A DNA stretch of 64,000 bases from Nocardia asteroides (GTDB taxonomy: Bacteria > Actinomycetota > Actinomycetes > Mycobacteriales > Mycobacteriaceae). The position numbers were made by a program, and so were the translations under genes. Of the stretch, positions 21,146-29,938 are shown piece by piece. The notes below the pieces were generated by a model. The model had not been told where the DNA came from. It was given only the letters and a program-made list of their open reading frames with translations, and did no database searches. The DNA lies in assembly GCA_019930625.1 (NCBI GenBank), contig CP082844.1:7006001-7070000 (forward strand), given 5' to 3'. Position 1 is the stretch's first letter, and each line of letters starts with the position of its first letter.

Positions 21146-21796
21146 TCAGTACCGCGGGTGGGATTCGGGCACCGAATACCCTTCCCTGGCAGGCTCGTAG
21201 CCACGATAAGGGAGCTCTACCCCGCTCGCAGCTTCACCGTAGGGAGTCAGAGTGCCTCGGGTGTCGAAGGTGTCCACCCGGTCCCGGGCGGTGCGGCGGC
21301 CGCTGCCGAGATCCTCCGAAACACTGAGGGCGGCAAGAAACAGCATGGCGAACGACGCGATCAGCGGCTGCACGATCAGCGCGAGTGCACTGCCCAATTC
21401 GATCGGCAAGGCGACGATCTGTCCGACCGGCGGGTCGTTGGGCCGCGGATGCAGCCAGGCGGCGACCTGCTCGCCCACGCCCGCCATCACCACCGCGCCC
21501 ACAGCGGAGCCGATCAGCAGGCCGAGTTGCAGCAATGGTCCGCGCGCCGAGCGCCACCGCCACGCGGCCAGCGCCGAGAGCAGTCCCAGCACCGCCCCCG
21601 CGAGCAGGAACATCGCCAGCGCGTCGAACTGATGCGCGCTCTCACCGGTCAACGCGACCCCGCGCCCCGGCTCGACCACCAGCAGCCGCTCGGTCGGCGC
21701 CGACACGCCCCATCCGGCGCCGGCGATCGCGCTGACGATCACCACGGAGACGGCGACCAGCGCCGCCGAGCGCACCTCGCTCCCGGCCGACGCCAC
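21146..21796 (-). CDS. DUF2567 family membrane protein (Rv1591-like)
   Basis: 216 aa with about four membrane helices: SAALVAVSVVIVSAIAGAGW, DALAMFLLAGAVLGLLSALA, LGLLIGSAVGAVVMAGVG and LALIVQPLIASFAMLFLAAL. The GTG at 21796 overlaps the TAG of bsaP by one base, which fixes the start. The trio bioB, bsaP and DUF2567 is the same as Rv1589-Rv1590-Rv1591 of Mycobacterium tuberculosis as I remember it. Function unknown; the conserved linkage hints at a connection to biotin or to BioB iron-sulfur needs, but this is inference only. Confidence 0.82.
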   Translation of the reverse strand: MASAGSEVRSAALVAVSVVIVSAIAGAGWGVSAPTERLLVVEPGRGVALTGESAHQFDALAMFLLAGAVLGLLSALAAWRWRSARGPLLQLGLLIGSAVGAVVMAGVGEQVAAWLHPRPNDPPVGQIVALPIELGSALALIVQPLIASFAMLFLAALSVSEDLGSGRRTARDRVDTFDTRGTLTPYGEAASGVELPYRGYEPAREGYSVPESHPRY

Positions 21797-22023
21797 TAGC
21801 GGCGTTCCAGTTCGGCCGAGTCGATGACGCCGTGCCGCGAGCACCTGGCCCACCAGCCGTCCGGGCTGACCTGCACGATCATGCGGCGCCCGCACTGCTC
21901 GCAGAACCGCGGCGGCTCCAAGCCCAGCGCGGCGGCGGCCGGGATCGCGTCGTCGAGACCCGGCACGATTCGCTTGCCGGTGAACGGGTTGTAGCGCTCG
22001 TCCATGTCCATGACAGTACTCAT
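21796..22023 (-). CDS. bsaP: Biotin synthase auxiliary protein BsaP (Rv1590-like)
   Basis: 75 aa. Matches the small protein encoded directly after bioB in mycobacteria, reported to be needed for BioB to turn dethiobiotin into biotin. It starts [20 protein letters not shown] and has a conserved Cys41-x2-Cys44 pair in FCEQCGRR and Cys61-x2-His64 in RCSRHGVID, a likely metal or cluster site. It begins 32 bases after the bioB stop and overlaps the DUF2567 gene by one base, so all three are one transcript. Cytoplasmic. Confidence 0.88.
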   Translation of the reverse strand: MSTVMDMDERYNPFTGKRIVPGLDDAIPAAAALGLEPPRFCEQCGRRMIVQVSPDGWWARCSRHGVIDSAELERR

Positions 22024-22055
22024 GCTCGCCTGCCTGTTCGTCGCAACCGAGCCGG

Positions 22056-23069
22056 TCAGAGCGTTTCGTTGAGCGCCTTGATCGGCATCTTCAGCTCGCC
22101 GAGCAGATCCAGGTCCTGTTCGGCCGGACGGCCCAGGGTGGTCAGGTAGTTGCCGACGATGACGGCGTTGATGCCGCCCAGGATGCCCTGCTTGGCGCCG
22201 AGATCGCCCAAGGTGATCTCGCGGCCACCCGCGAAACGCAACATGGTGCGCGGCAGCGCGAGCCGGAACGCGGCGACGGCGCGCAACGCGTCGGACGCGG
22301 GCAGCACCTCGAGGTCGCCGAAGGGGGTGCCCGGCCGGGGATTGAGGAAGTTCAACGGCACCTCGTCGGGCTCGAGCTCGGCCAGGTTCGCGGCGAATTC
22401 GGCGCGCTGCTCCAAGGTTTCGCCCATGCCGAGGATGCCGCCGCAGCAGACCTCCATGCCCGCTTCGCGGACCATGCGCAGGGTGTCCCAGCGCTCCTCC
22501 CAGGTGTGCGTGGTGACCACGTTCGGGAAGTAGGAGCGGGAGGTCTCCAGGTTGTGGTTGTAGCGGTGCACGCCCATGGCGGCCAGTTGGTCGACCTGCT
22601 CCTGGGTGAGCATGCCCAGCGAGCAGGCCACCTGGATGTCGACCTCGTTGCGGATCGCCTCGACGCCCGCGGCGACCTGGGCCATCAGGCGCTCGTCCGG
22701 ACCGCGCACGGCGGCCACGATGCAGAATTCGGTGGCCCCGGTCTTCGCGGTCTGCTTGGCGGCCTCGACCAGGCTCGGGATGTCCAGCCATGCGGCGCGC
22801 ACCGGGGACTGGAACAGGCCCGACTGCGAGCAGAAGTGACAGTCCTCGGGACAGCCGCCGGTCTTGAGGCTGATGATGCCCTCCACCTCCACCTCGGGGC
22901 CGCACCACTTCATGCGCACCTCGTGGGCCAAGGCGAGCAACTCCTCGAGCCGGTCGTCACCCAGGCGTAGCACCTCCAGCGTCTGCTCCTGATCGAGCCC
23001 CTCGCCGCGCTCGAGCACCTGCTCGCGGGCGATCGACAGGATCTCGGTGTCTACGGGTGCCTGGGTCAC
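22056..23069 (-). CDS. bioB: Biotin synthase BioB
   Basis: 337 aa radical SAM enzyme that inserts sulfur into dethiobiotin, the last step of biotin synthesis. The SAM-cluster cysteines are C73-x3-C77-x2-C80 in [14 protein letters not shown]; segments [15 protein letters not shown] and GGILGMGE are also typical. The 2Fe-2S ligands include cysteines in the [10 protein letters not shown] and QVACSLGML segments. The GTG at 23069 gives [11 protein letters not shown] BioQ-type palindrome lies 40 bases upstream. First gene of bioB-bsaP-DUF2567. Confidence 0.97.
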   Translation of the reverse strand: MTQAPVDTEILSIAREQVLERGEGLDQEQTLEVLRLGDDRLEELLALAHEVRMKWCGPEVEVEGIISLKTGGCPEDCHFCSQSGLFQSPVRAAWLDIPSLVEAAKQTAKTGATEFCIVAAVRGPDERLMAQVAAGVEAIRNEVDIQVACSLGMLTQEQVDQLAAMGVHRYNHNLETSRSYFPNVVTTHTWEERWDTLRMVREAGMEVCCGGILGMGETLEQRAEFAANLAELEPDEVPLNFLNPRPGTPFGDLEVLPASDALRAVAAFRLALPRTMLRFAGGREITLGDLGAKQGILGGINAVIVGNYLTTLGRPAEQDLDLLGELKMPIKALNETL

Positions 23070-23109
23070 AGCACGAATCCCTTCGTCCGGCCGAGGTGGC
23101 CGTGCAACT

Positions 23110-23122
23110 TGAACGGTGTTCA
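23110..23122. promoter_or_regulatory. BioQ operator between bioB and bioQ
   Basis: Palindrome TGAAC-GGT-GTTCA, within TTGAACGGTGTTCAGG at 23109-23124. It sits 40 bases upstream of bioB and 49 bases upstream of the chosen bioQ start, so it can control both. The same core appears upstream of bioF (33313-33325) and bioA (35980-35992). Confidence 0.88.
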
Positions 23123-23171
23123 GGCTAGGGTAGCGGTAGGAGTGAGTCAAAGCACGACGAGAGGGCATCGA

Positions 23172-23756
23172 GTGCAACTGCACCGGGCGGACGTGGTCGA
23201 CGGCGCCATCGCGATCCTGGACCGATACGGCCTGGCCGACCTCACCATGCGCCGGTTGGCCGGTTCCCTCCAGGTCCAGCCGGGCGCGTTGTATTGGCAT
23301 TTCCCCAACAAGCAGGCGCTGCTCGGCGCGGTCGCGGACAAGATCCTCGCGCCCATGGAGGACCCGATCGAGGCCGGGGAATGGTCCGGGCAGATCACCG
23401 AATTGGCTCACCGGCTGCGGAACTGCCTGCTGGCCTATCGCGACGGGGCCGAATTGGTTTCGGCGACATACGCTTCCCGGCTCACCACGAGCAAGGGGCG
23501 GGAACGTCTGGCGAGCGCGGCGATTCGCGCGGGCATGCCGCGCGAGGAGGCCGAACTCGCGGCGTTCACGCTGCTCTACTACGTTCTCGGCGAGACCGTC
23601 GACGAGCAGTCGCGGATGCAGATGGACTCGGTGGGCGCCCTGCCCGACGACGCGTCGCCACTGGAGGAGACCCCGGACGCCACAGCCCGTTTCGACTTCG
23701 GCCTGCAATTGTTCGTCGCGGGTGTGCGCCACCTGCTCGGCACCCGGGTCCGCTGA
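23172..23756 (+). CDS. bioQ: BioQ, TetR-family biotin regulator
   Basis: 194 aa. N-terminal TetR helix-turn-helix ([48 protein letters not shown] spans residues about 7-55) and a TetR C-terminal ligand domain. The position divergent from bioB, with a biotin-type palindrome between them, identifies it as BioQ, the biotin repressor of mycobacteria and corynebacteria. The GTG at 23172 is chosen because AGAGGG lies 6 bases upstream; an upstream GTG at 23142 would add ten residues but has poor spacing. Autoregulation is likely. Confidence 0.88.
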   Translation: MQLHRADVVDGAIAILDRYGLADLTMRRLAGSLQVQPGALYWHFPNKQALLGAVADKILAPMEDPIEAGEWSGQITELAHRLRNCLLAYRDGAELVSATYASRLTTSKGRERLASAAIRAGMPREEAELAAFTLLYYVLGETVDEQSRMQMDSVGALPDDASPLEETPDATARFDFGLQLFVAGVRHLLGTRVR

Positions 23757-24080
23757 CCTGCTAGCCACCTGCCGGACACCGGGCTCCCAGCGACGAGGGA
23801 TTCGGTCGGGGTTCCGCGCTCGGTGACGTGCGGAACCGTTGGCTGTGCATCGGTCTCGCCGTTCGGTCCCCGGCCGATGAGCGAGCGGTCCGGCACGATC
23901 GGTGCGACGCTGGATGGCCGCTCGACCGGCGAACTATCGCCCACAGCGACGGACAGGGGTGCCGACCGTGTCCGGCGGATCGGCATACGAGCGGTCGGCG
24001 CGGCCTCTTTCCGGTCAGCCGACCCAGTGCCGTCTCCGCGTACACCGGCGGGCATCTCCGCTTCGGGCCGCGACTCGGGC
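23757..24080. other. Non-coding gap between convergent genes
   Basis: 324 bases between bioQ and an MFS gene. I see no open frame with a ribosome binding site, no strong hairpin and no repeat. Confidence 0.4.
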
Positions 24081-25304
24081 TCACCTCGTCCCTTCATGCG
24101 ACCGCGGTGACGGCCGGACCGCACCGGGAAACCAGAGGTACATCGTGTACGCGCCCGCCGCGGCGGCGAGCGCGAGCGCGACGGCCGCCGCACCGAGCAC
24201 GGTGACGGCGCTGATCGCGCCCACCGCCACCGGTCCCGCGAACATGCCGATGTCGTGGGTCAGCCGCCAGGCTCCGAGGAATTCCGCACGCTGCCCGTCG
24301 GGTGCGACGTCGGCGCCGACCGTCATGATCAGCCCGTTGCTCATTCCGTTGGCGAGCCCGAGCAGCACGGCGGCGCAGCCGAGGCCGAGCACCGTCGAGG
24401 TGAACGGCAGCGCACCGAAACCGGCGGCGAACAGGATCATCGACGGCACGCCGGTGGCGCGCCTGCCGTAGCGATCCAGCCAGACCCCCGCCGGATAGGA
24501 CAGCAGCACGTCCACCGCTCCCGCCAGGCCGAAGATCAGACTGGTGGTCGAAGCGCTCAACCCGATGTGCGCCGCCCACAGCGGCAGCAGCGCCAGCCGC
24601 GACGCCCGTGCCGCGCCGACCAGCAACGCGGCCGAGCCGAGCGTGCCGAGGGTTCTGCGGTGCTCGACCACGATCGCTCCCAGCGAAGCCCGCGCGCCTG
24701 TCTCGCCCGGCCCGTCGGGTGACCGGATCGCCGCCATGGCCGCGCCGGAGATCACCGTGGTCGCCAATTGCAACCACAGCGCGCCGTTCGGGCCGAGGGA
24801 GTGCACCACGGCCGCACCGAGGAACGGTCCGCAGAAGAACCCCAGCCGCATCGAACCGGCCAGCGTCGACATCGCGCGCCCGAGGTCGCCCACGGGCACC
24901 ACGGCCACGAGGTAGGTCTGGCGAGCCAGGCCCCACACCGCGCCCGCCGCGCCGCCCAGCAGCATTCCCAGGGCGAGCACCCCGACGTTGGGCGCGAAGA
25001 TCGCCGCGAGCACCCCGACGCCCCCGATCACCGACCCCACCGCCATCGCGCCGCGTTCCCCGAACCTGGCGACGACCCTTCCCGCGGGCAGATCGGTGAG
25101 CACCATCCCCAACCCGGACAGCGCGACGATGACCCCGGCCAGTCCGGCCGACGCGCCCAGGTCCAGCGCGCGCAGCGCGTACATCGGCGCCGCCGCGCCG
25201 GACCCGATGCCGTACACCACCATCGGAACGAACACGGTCCAGGTCAGCGACCGCAATCGCACCGGGTTCGCGACCGCACCGACCACGACGGACCGCTCGT
25301 TCAT
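24081..25304 (-). CDS. MFS transporter
   Basis: 407 aa with 12 predicted helices. The loop 2-3 signature is present in modified form (LTDLPAGRVVARFGERGAM) and its repeat after helix 8 (LLSYPAGVWLDRYGRRA) confirms a major facilitator. The start at 25304 (MNERSVVVGAV) precedes the first helix by about 20 residues; the open frame continues upstream, but that part is not protein-like. It resembles drug-efflux-type MFS proteins. No regulator is adjacent on its upstream side; bioQ converges on it. Substrate unknown. Confidence 0.85.
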   Translation of the reverse strand: MNERSVVVGAVANPVRLRSLTWTVFVPMVVYGIGSGAAAPMYALRALDLGASAGLAGVIVALSGLGMVLTDLPAGRVVARFGERGAMAVGSVIGGVGVLAAIFAPNVGVLALGMLLGGAAGAVWGLARQTYLVAVVPVGDLGRAMSTLAGSMRLGFFCGPFLGAAVVHSLGPNGALWLQLATTVISGAAMAAIRSPDGPGETGARASLGAIVVEHRRTLGTLGSAALLVGAARASRLALLPLWAAHIGLSASTTSLIFGLAGAVDVLLSYPAGVWLDRYGRRATGVPSMILFAAGFGALPFTSTVLGLGCAAVLLGLANGMSNGLIMTVGADVAPDGQRAEFLGAWRLTHDIGMFAGPVAVGAISAVTVLGAAAVALALAAAAGAYTMYLWFPGAVRPSPRSHEGTR

Positions 25305-25845
25305 CGCCGAGTCACCGTACGGCCAGAGCATCCCCGAGTCCGTGAGGCCACCCGCCGCGCACTGCTCCAACCGGTCACCCGCCGCCCGAACCCGCTGCTC
25401 GCGGCGTTCGATCCGGGCCGCCGCCCCCACGATTCGGCGGGAGCCCGCAGGACCGCGCGGCAACTCCGCACACTGGATTCGGTCATCCGCGCGACGCGAG
25501 CAGCGAATCCAGCCGATGACGCAATCCGGTCGCGCACCCGATCGCGACCGACGACTGTGCGCTCGTTGCCCGTCACCCACGCCACCGCGCGAGCACTCTC
25601 CGACCACACACCCACGGCGGGCGAGCGGCCCCGGGTGTGACCGATAATCGACCGCTGGTTCGGGCCGGGCCGCGCGCCGCGCGAATCGGCGAGAACCCGC
25701 AGGGCCGTCAGTGAGCGGGGCACGGCACCGACCGGCTCCCGACCGGCCGCGCGAGTCCGGTCCATGGCGGGCACCGGCGTGGTGGGACGTCGGACAGCTC
25801 GGTGCGCCCGCGCCCCGGCGGGACAGTCGGTTTCGCCGGTGCCGC
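25305..25845. other. 541-base non-coding gap
   Basis: Lies between the flavin monooxygenase gene (stop at 25846) and the MFS gene (start at 25304), both on the minus strand. It should hold the MFS promoter. Several long open frames cross it on both strands, but all are arginine-rich GC artefacts with no ribosome binding site or domain. No repeat or hairpin stood out. Confidence 0.4.
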
Positions 25846-27195
25846 TCACCGGGTCAGCGCGGGCTGCCGGGCGAAACGGCTCTCGGGACGGGGCAGGCCG
25901 AAGTGGTCACGCAGGGTGGTGCCGGTGTACTCGGTGCGGAACAGTCCGCGCTGCTGCAAGATCGGCACGACCGTTTCGGCGAAGACCTCCAGTCCACCCG
26001 GGTAGTACGGCGGCATCACGTTGAAACCGTCGGCGGCGCCGCCGCGGAACCATTCCTCGATGGTGTCGGCGACCTGCTCGGGGGTTCCGGCGAACACCCG
26101 GTGACCGCGCGCACCGGCGAGGCGGTGCAGCAGGCCACGGACAGTCGGCCGTTCCCGCTGCACGATCCCCGCCACGACTTGCAACCGGCTCTGGCCGTTG
26201 TCGGTGACATCGCCCGCGGCGTCGAACAAATCGGCCGGAATCGGCTCGTCCAGCGCCAGGTGCCGCAGGCTGATCCCGACGATGCCCTCGAGCTGTGCCA
26301 ACCCGTACTCCGGCACGGTGAGCTCGTTGAACTCCTGTTCCAATTTCTTGGCCGCCGCCTCGGTGTCGGCGATGAACGGGCTGATCCCGGGCAGGATCTT
26401 GACGTGCTCGGGGTCGCGGCCGAAGCTGCGGGCCCGCTGTTTGATGTCGGCGTAGAACGCCTGCGCGTCGCTGAGGCGCTGATGCGCGGTGAAGATCGCC
26501 TCGGCGTACTTGCCCGCGAACGCCCGGCCGTCGTTCGACGCGCCCGCCTGCACCAGCACCGGGAAGCCCTGCGGCGTGCGCGGCGCGTTGAACGGCCCAC
26601 GCACCCGCAGGTATTCGCCCTCGAAGTCGACCCGGTGGATCTTCTCCGGGTCGGCGTACACGCCGGAGGCCTGGTCCCCGACGATGGCGTCGTCCTCCCA
26701 GCTGTCCCACAGCGCGGTCACGGCGTCGACGAACTCCCGCGCCCGCGCGTACCGTTCGGCGTGGTCGGGATGCTTGTCCAAACCGAAGTTCGCCGCGGCG
26801 AGATCGGTTCCGGTGGTGACGATGTTCCAGCCCGCGCGGCCGCCGGAGATGTGGTCCAGCGTGGAGAACAGCCTGGCGAGGTTGTAGGGCTCGTAGTACG
26901 TGGTCGACGCGGTGGCGATGAGGCCGAGGTGCGTCGTCGCCGTGGCGATGGCGGTGAGCAGGGTGATCGGCTCGAGGCCGGAGGCCGCGTTGTGCCGTAC
27001 GTTGGTGCGCAGCGCTGGACCGTCGGCGAAGAACACCGCGTCCAGCTTCGCCGCTTCGGCGGTGCGTCCGATCTCTTGGTAGTAGGCGACGTCGTAGATC
27101 CGGTCGGGACTGCTCCACGGATGCCGCCAGGCGGCCTCGTGGTGACCGGAGGGATAGATGAAGGCGTTGAGACTGAGTTGGCGCGGTGCGGTCAT
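25846..27195 (-). CDS. LLM-class flavin-dependent monooxygenase (NtaA/SnaA/DszA family)
   Basis: 449 aa. FMNH2-dependent TIM-barrel monooxygenase of the bacterial luciferase superfamily, NtaA/SnaA/DszA/DmoA subgroup by length and motifs: AWRHPWSS near the N-terminus, LDAVFFADGP, LFSTLDHISGGRAGWNIVTT and FPVLVQAGAS. These oxidise sulfur- or nitrogen-containing small molecules and need a separate flavin reductase, which is not in this operon. The ATG at 27195 overlaps the ATPase stop (ATGA). Being last in a sulfonate-type ABC operon, it probably desulfurises the imported compound. Confidence 0.9.
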   Translation of the reverse strand: MTAPRQLSLNAFIYPSGHHEAAWRHPWSSPDRIYDVAYYQEIGRTAEAAKLDAVFFADGPALRTNVRHNAASGLEPITLLTAIATATTHLGLIATASTTYYEPYNLARLFSTLDHISGGRAGWNIVTTGTDLAAANFGLDKHPDHAERYARAREFVDAVTALWDSWEDDAIVGDQASGVYADPEKIHRVDFEGEYLRVRGPFNAPRTPQGFPVLVQAGASNDGRAFAGKYAEAIFTAHQRLSDAQAFYADIKQRARSFGRDPEHVKILPGISPFIADTEAAAKKLEQEFNELTVPEYGLAQLEGIVGISLRHLALDEPIPADLFDAAGDVTDNGQSRLQVVAGIVQRERPTVRGLLHRLAGARGHRVFAGTPEQVADTIEEWFRGGAADGFNVMPPYYPGGLEVFAETVVPILQQRGLFRTEYTGTTLRDHFGLPRPESRFARQPALTR

Positions 27196-27944
27196 GAGGC
27201 TTTCTTCTCGTCGGTATGCGTGTCCGCGACGTCGACACCCAGGCTGGCCAGCAGCAGGGATCGGTGCCGCAGGAAGGCGGGATCGCCGTGGCGGCGCGGG
27301 CGTTCCAGGTCGATGCGCTGGTCCACCGCGAGGTGCCCGTCATCGAGCACCAGCACGCGGTCGGCGAGCAGCACCGCCTCGTCCACATCGTGGGTGACCA
27401 GCAGGACGGCGGGGCGATGCCGGGCGCACAGGTCCTGCAACAGCGCGTGCATCTTGATCCTGGTCAGCGCGTCCAGCGCGCCGAACGGTTCGTCCGCCAA
27501 CAGCAGCTCCGGCTCGCGCACCAGCGAACGCGCCAGGGCGACGCGCTGTTGCTCACCGCCGGAAAGTTCCTTGGGCCATGCTTTCTCGCGGCCCGCGAGG
27601 CCGACCTCCGCCAGCGCCGCGCGACCGCGACCGGCCACGTCCGCGCCACCGAGGCCGAGGGTCACGTTCTCCAGCACGCGCGCCCAGGGCAGCAACCGGG
27701 AGTCCTGGAACACCACCGAGCGCTCGGTGGGCACACTCAGCTCACCGGATCCGGGTACGTCGTAATCCAATTCGGCCAGCGCCCGCAGCAGCGTGCTCTT
27801 GCCCGAACCACTGCGGCCCAGCAGCGCGACGAACTCGCCGCGGGCGATATCGATGTCGAGGTCGCGCAGCACGACCCGGTCGCCGAAGCCACGGCGCAGC
27901 CGCCGGGCGCGGACGACGTTCAGTCCCCGAGTGTCTGTCGCCAT
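27192..27944 (-). CDS. ABC transporter ATP-binding protein (SsuB/TauB type)
   Basis: 250 aa. Walker A GRSGSGKST, signature LSGGEQQRVALARS, Walker B LLLADEPFGALDALTR and the His switch in VTHDVDEAV are all present. The short VVFQDSRLLPW Q-loop segment is typical of nitrate/sulfonate/taurine ATPases (SsuB, TauB). The ATG at 27944 overlaps the permease gene by 25 bases, and its stop overlaps the monooxygenase start. Powers uptake through the permease. Confidence 0.92.
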   Translation of the reverse strand: MATDTRGLNVVRARRLRRGFGDRVVLRDLDIDIARGEFVALLGRSGSGKSTLLRALAELDYDVPGSGELSVPTERSVVFQDSRLLPWARVLENVTLGLGGADVAGRGRAALAEVGLAGREKAWPKELSGGEQQRVALARSLVREPELLLADEPFGALDALTRIKMHALLQDLCARHRPAVLLVTHDVDEAVLLADRVLVLDDGHLAVDQRIDLERPRRHGDPAFLRHRSLLLASLGVDVADTHTDEKKAS

Positions 27945-28783
27945 GACAGCGCCTTCCTTTCCACGGCGCGCACCAGGATGTCGCCGAACAGGCCCAGCAG
28001 GCCGTAGATCACCAGGCCGACCACGATGATGTCGATCTGGCCGTAGGTGCGGGCCTGGGTCATGAGGTATCCGATGCCGCTGGTGGCGTTGACCTGTTCC
28101 ACCACGACCAGCGCCAGCCACGAGATGGTGACCCCGAGCCGCAGACCGGTGAAGAATCCGGGCAGCGATCCCGGCAGCGCGATCCGGCGGACGAACCCCC
28201 ACCGCGACAGATCCACAGTCTGGGCGAGTTCCACATACCTGGCGTCGACGCTGCGCAGATGCGCGTGCGTATTCAAGTAGATCGGGACAGCCACGCTGGT
28301 GGTGATCACCAGCAGCTTCATTTCCTCGCCGATGCCGAACCACACGATGAACAGCGGGATCAGCGCGAGCGTCGGAATGGCGCGTTTGATCTGAATAGGG
28401 CCGTCCACCAGCGCTTCACCGAGCCGGCTCAGCCCGGCCAGCAGCGCGAGCACCACACCGATCGCGACACCGATCCCGAGCCCGATGGCGGCGCGCTGCA
28501 CCGAGGTGAGCAGGTTGCTCTGCAGTCGGCCGTCGGCGAGCAGGTCACCGGCGGTCTGCGCGACCGTCCACGGTGCGGGCAAGGTTTCCGGATCCAGTGC
28601 GCCGGAGGCGGATCCGGCGACCCACGCGGCGATCAGCAACGTCGGTCCCAACGCGATACCGAACGGGATCGGGCGGCCCGGTCCCAGGCGCGGCCTGCTC
28701 GGTTTGCGTTTCGCCAGGACCGGTTCCGCGTCGGGGCGACCGAGGCCGATGCGGCGCAGCACGGTGGCGTCGAGGGTGGCCAT
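27920..28783 (-). CDS. ABC transporter permease (SsuC/TauC type)
   Basis: 287 aa, about six membrane helices. The BPD_transp_1 coupling loop is at ELAQTVDLSRWGFVRRIALPGSLPG (residues about 190-214), the EAA-type motif of SsuC/TauC permeases. The ATG at 28783 shares one base with the stop of the substrate-binding protein gene (TGATG). Located in the cytoplasmic membrane. Confidence 0.92.
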   Translation of the reverse strand: MATLDATVLRRIGLGRPDAEPVLAKRKPSRPRLGPGRPIPFGIALGPTLLIAAWVAGSASGALDPETLPAPWTVAQTAGDLLADGRLQSNLLTSVQRAAIGLGIGVAIGVVLALLAGLSRLGEALVDGPIQIKRAIPTLALIPLFIVWFGIGEEMKLLVITTSVAVPIYLNTHAHLRSVDARYVELAQTVDLSRWGFVRRIALPGSLPGFFTGLRLGVTISWLALVVVEQVNATSGIGYLMTQARTYGQIDIIVVGLVIYGLLGLFGDILVRAVERKALSWRQTLGD

Positions 28784-29874
28784 CAACGCGCCTTCGGTTC
28801 GAACGACGCGCCACTCTCGGTGACCGCCTGGGTGATCGCGGCGTCGAAGCGCAGGTCGAAGCCGTCGGCCGCCCGCACCTTCTTGGGCAGCTCACCCGCC
28901 TCGGCGATGGCGTCGATGGTGGATTGCTGACGGTCGATCAGTCGCTGGTCCAGGTGTGGGAAGACGTAGACGCCAAGCGATTGCACGATCCGTTCGGCGT
29001 CCTCGGCGCTGACCTTCTGGTTCTCCACGTAGTAGCGGCGCGCCCACTCCTGCGGGTGGGTGTTGGCCCACTGGTAGGCCCGCACGAAGGCGCCGACCAG
29101 GGCGCGGGTGGCGGCCGCCTCGGCCGGGTCCTGCACGACGGCCCGACGGGCGTAGAGGTAGGCGAGGCCGCTGTAGATGCCCGCGGTCTCGGAGTCCGGT
29201 ACGAGAGAGGTGCCCGGCGTGCGCAGCAACCGGGTGACGTTCGGTTCGATCAGCGGCGCGACGTCGACCTGGCCGGTGCGCACGGCATCGAGGAACTCGG
29301 CCAGTTGCAGCCGGACCAGCTGCACGTCGGAGGTGGTGAGTCCGGCTCCGTCGAGGGCGCGCAGCACGGCGGCCTGCTGGGCGGTGCCCTCGGCGTAGGC
29401 GATCTTCTTGCCCTTCAGGTCCGCCAGCCGCGTTACCGACTTGCCCGGCGCCACCGCCAGTTTCAAAGCGGTGGTGCTGGTCTGGTAGGACGCGACGATC
29501 GGAACGTCCTGCCCCGCCACCAGGGCGTGGATCGGCGGGACGTCGCCGACCTGCGCTACGTCGGCGGCGCCCGCGCGGAACGCCTCCAGGATGGCGGGGC
29601 CGCCGACGAAGTTGGCGAACTCCACCTCGAAGGGGAGCTTGTCGAGTTCACCGGACAGGCGCAGGACCGATTGCAGGCGCTCTTGCTGGTCGGCGATCAC
29701 GAGGGTGGTCCCGGGGGGAACCTCGGTCGGCAGTGGCCCGTCGGCTGTGGGACCGACCGGCTTGTCGTCGTTCGCGCAGCCGGTGAGTCCGAGAGTCGCA
29801 ACGGTTGCCACGGCGAGCAATGCGGCGGTCGTGCGGCCGCGGAGGCCGGACCGGAACGTGCTGGGTCGGAACAT
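28783..29874 (-). CDS. ABC transporter substrate-binding lipoprotein (SsuA/NrtA type)
   Basis: 363 aa. Signal peptide with lipobox LTGC and lipidation at Cys33. The mature protein fits the SsuA/NMT1 fold: VIADQQERLQSVLRLSG, FRAGAADVAQVGDVPPI, LKGKKIAYAEGTAQQAAVL and LIEPNVTRLL. It should capture an alkanesulfonate, taurine-like or aromatic sulfur compound at the outer face of the membrane. First gene of the SBP-permease-ATPase-monooxygenase operon; the hydrolase upstream ends 64 bases away. Confidence 0.92.
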   Translation of the reverse strand: MFRPSTFRSGLRGRTTAALLAVATVATLGLTGCANDDKPVGPTADGPLPTEVPPGTTLVIADQQERLQSVLRLSGELDKLPFEVEFANFVGGPAILEAFRAGAADVAQVGDVPPIHALVAGQDVPIVASYQTSTTALKLAVAPGKSVTRLADLKGKKIAYAEGTAQQAAVLRALDGAGLTTSDVQLVRLQLAEFLDAVRTGQVDVAPLIEPNVTRLLRTPGTSLVPDSETAGIYSGLAYLYARRAVVQDPAEAAATRALVGAFVRAYQWANTHPQEWARRYYVENQKVSAEDAERIVQSLGVYVFPHLDQRLIDRQQSTIDAIAEAGELPKKVRAADGFDLRFDAAITQAVTESGASFEPKAR

Positions 29875-29938
29875 AGGCGAATTGAAACAGCGCCACAGCG
29901 GCCGGAGAACGGTTTGTCTCAGCCTGGTTCGAACCCGG

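Noticed and set aside
25301..25849. 182-codon minus-strand frame in the gap upstream of the MFS gene
   Set aside because: Arg/Ser-rich, no domain and no ribosome binding site; frames of this kind cover all GC-rich gaps here.
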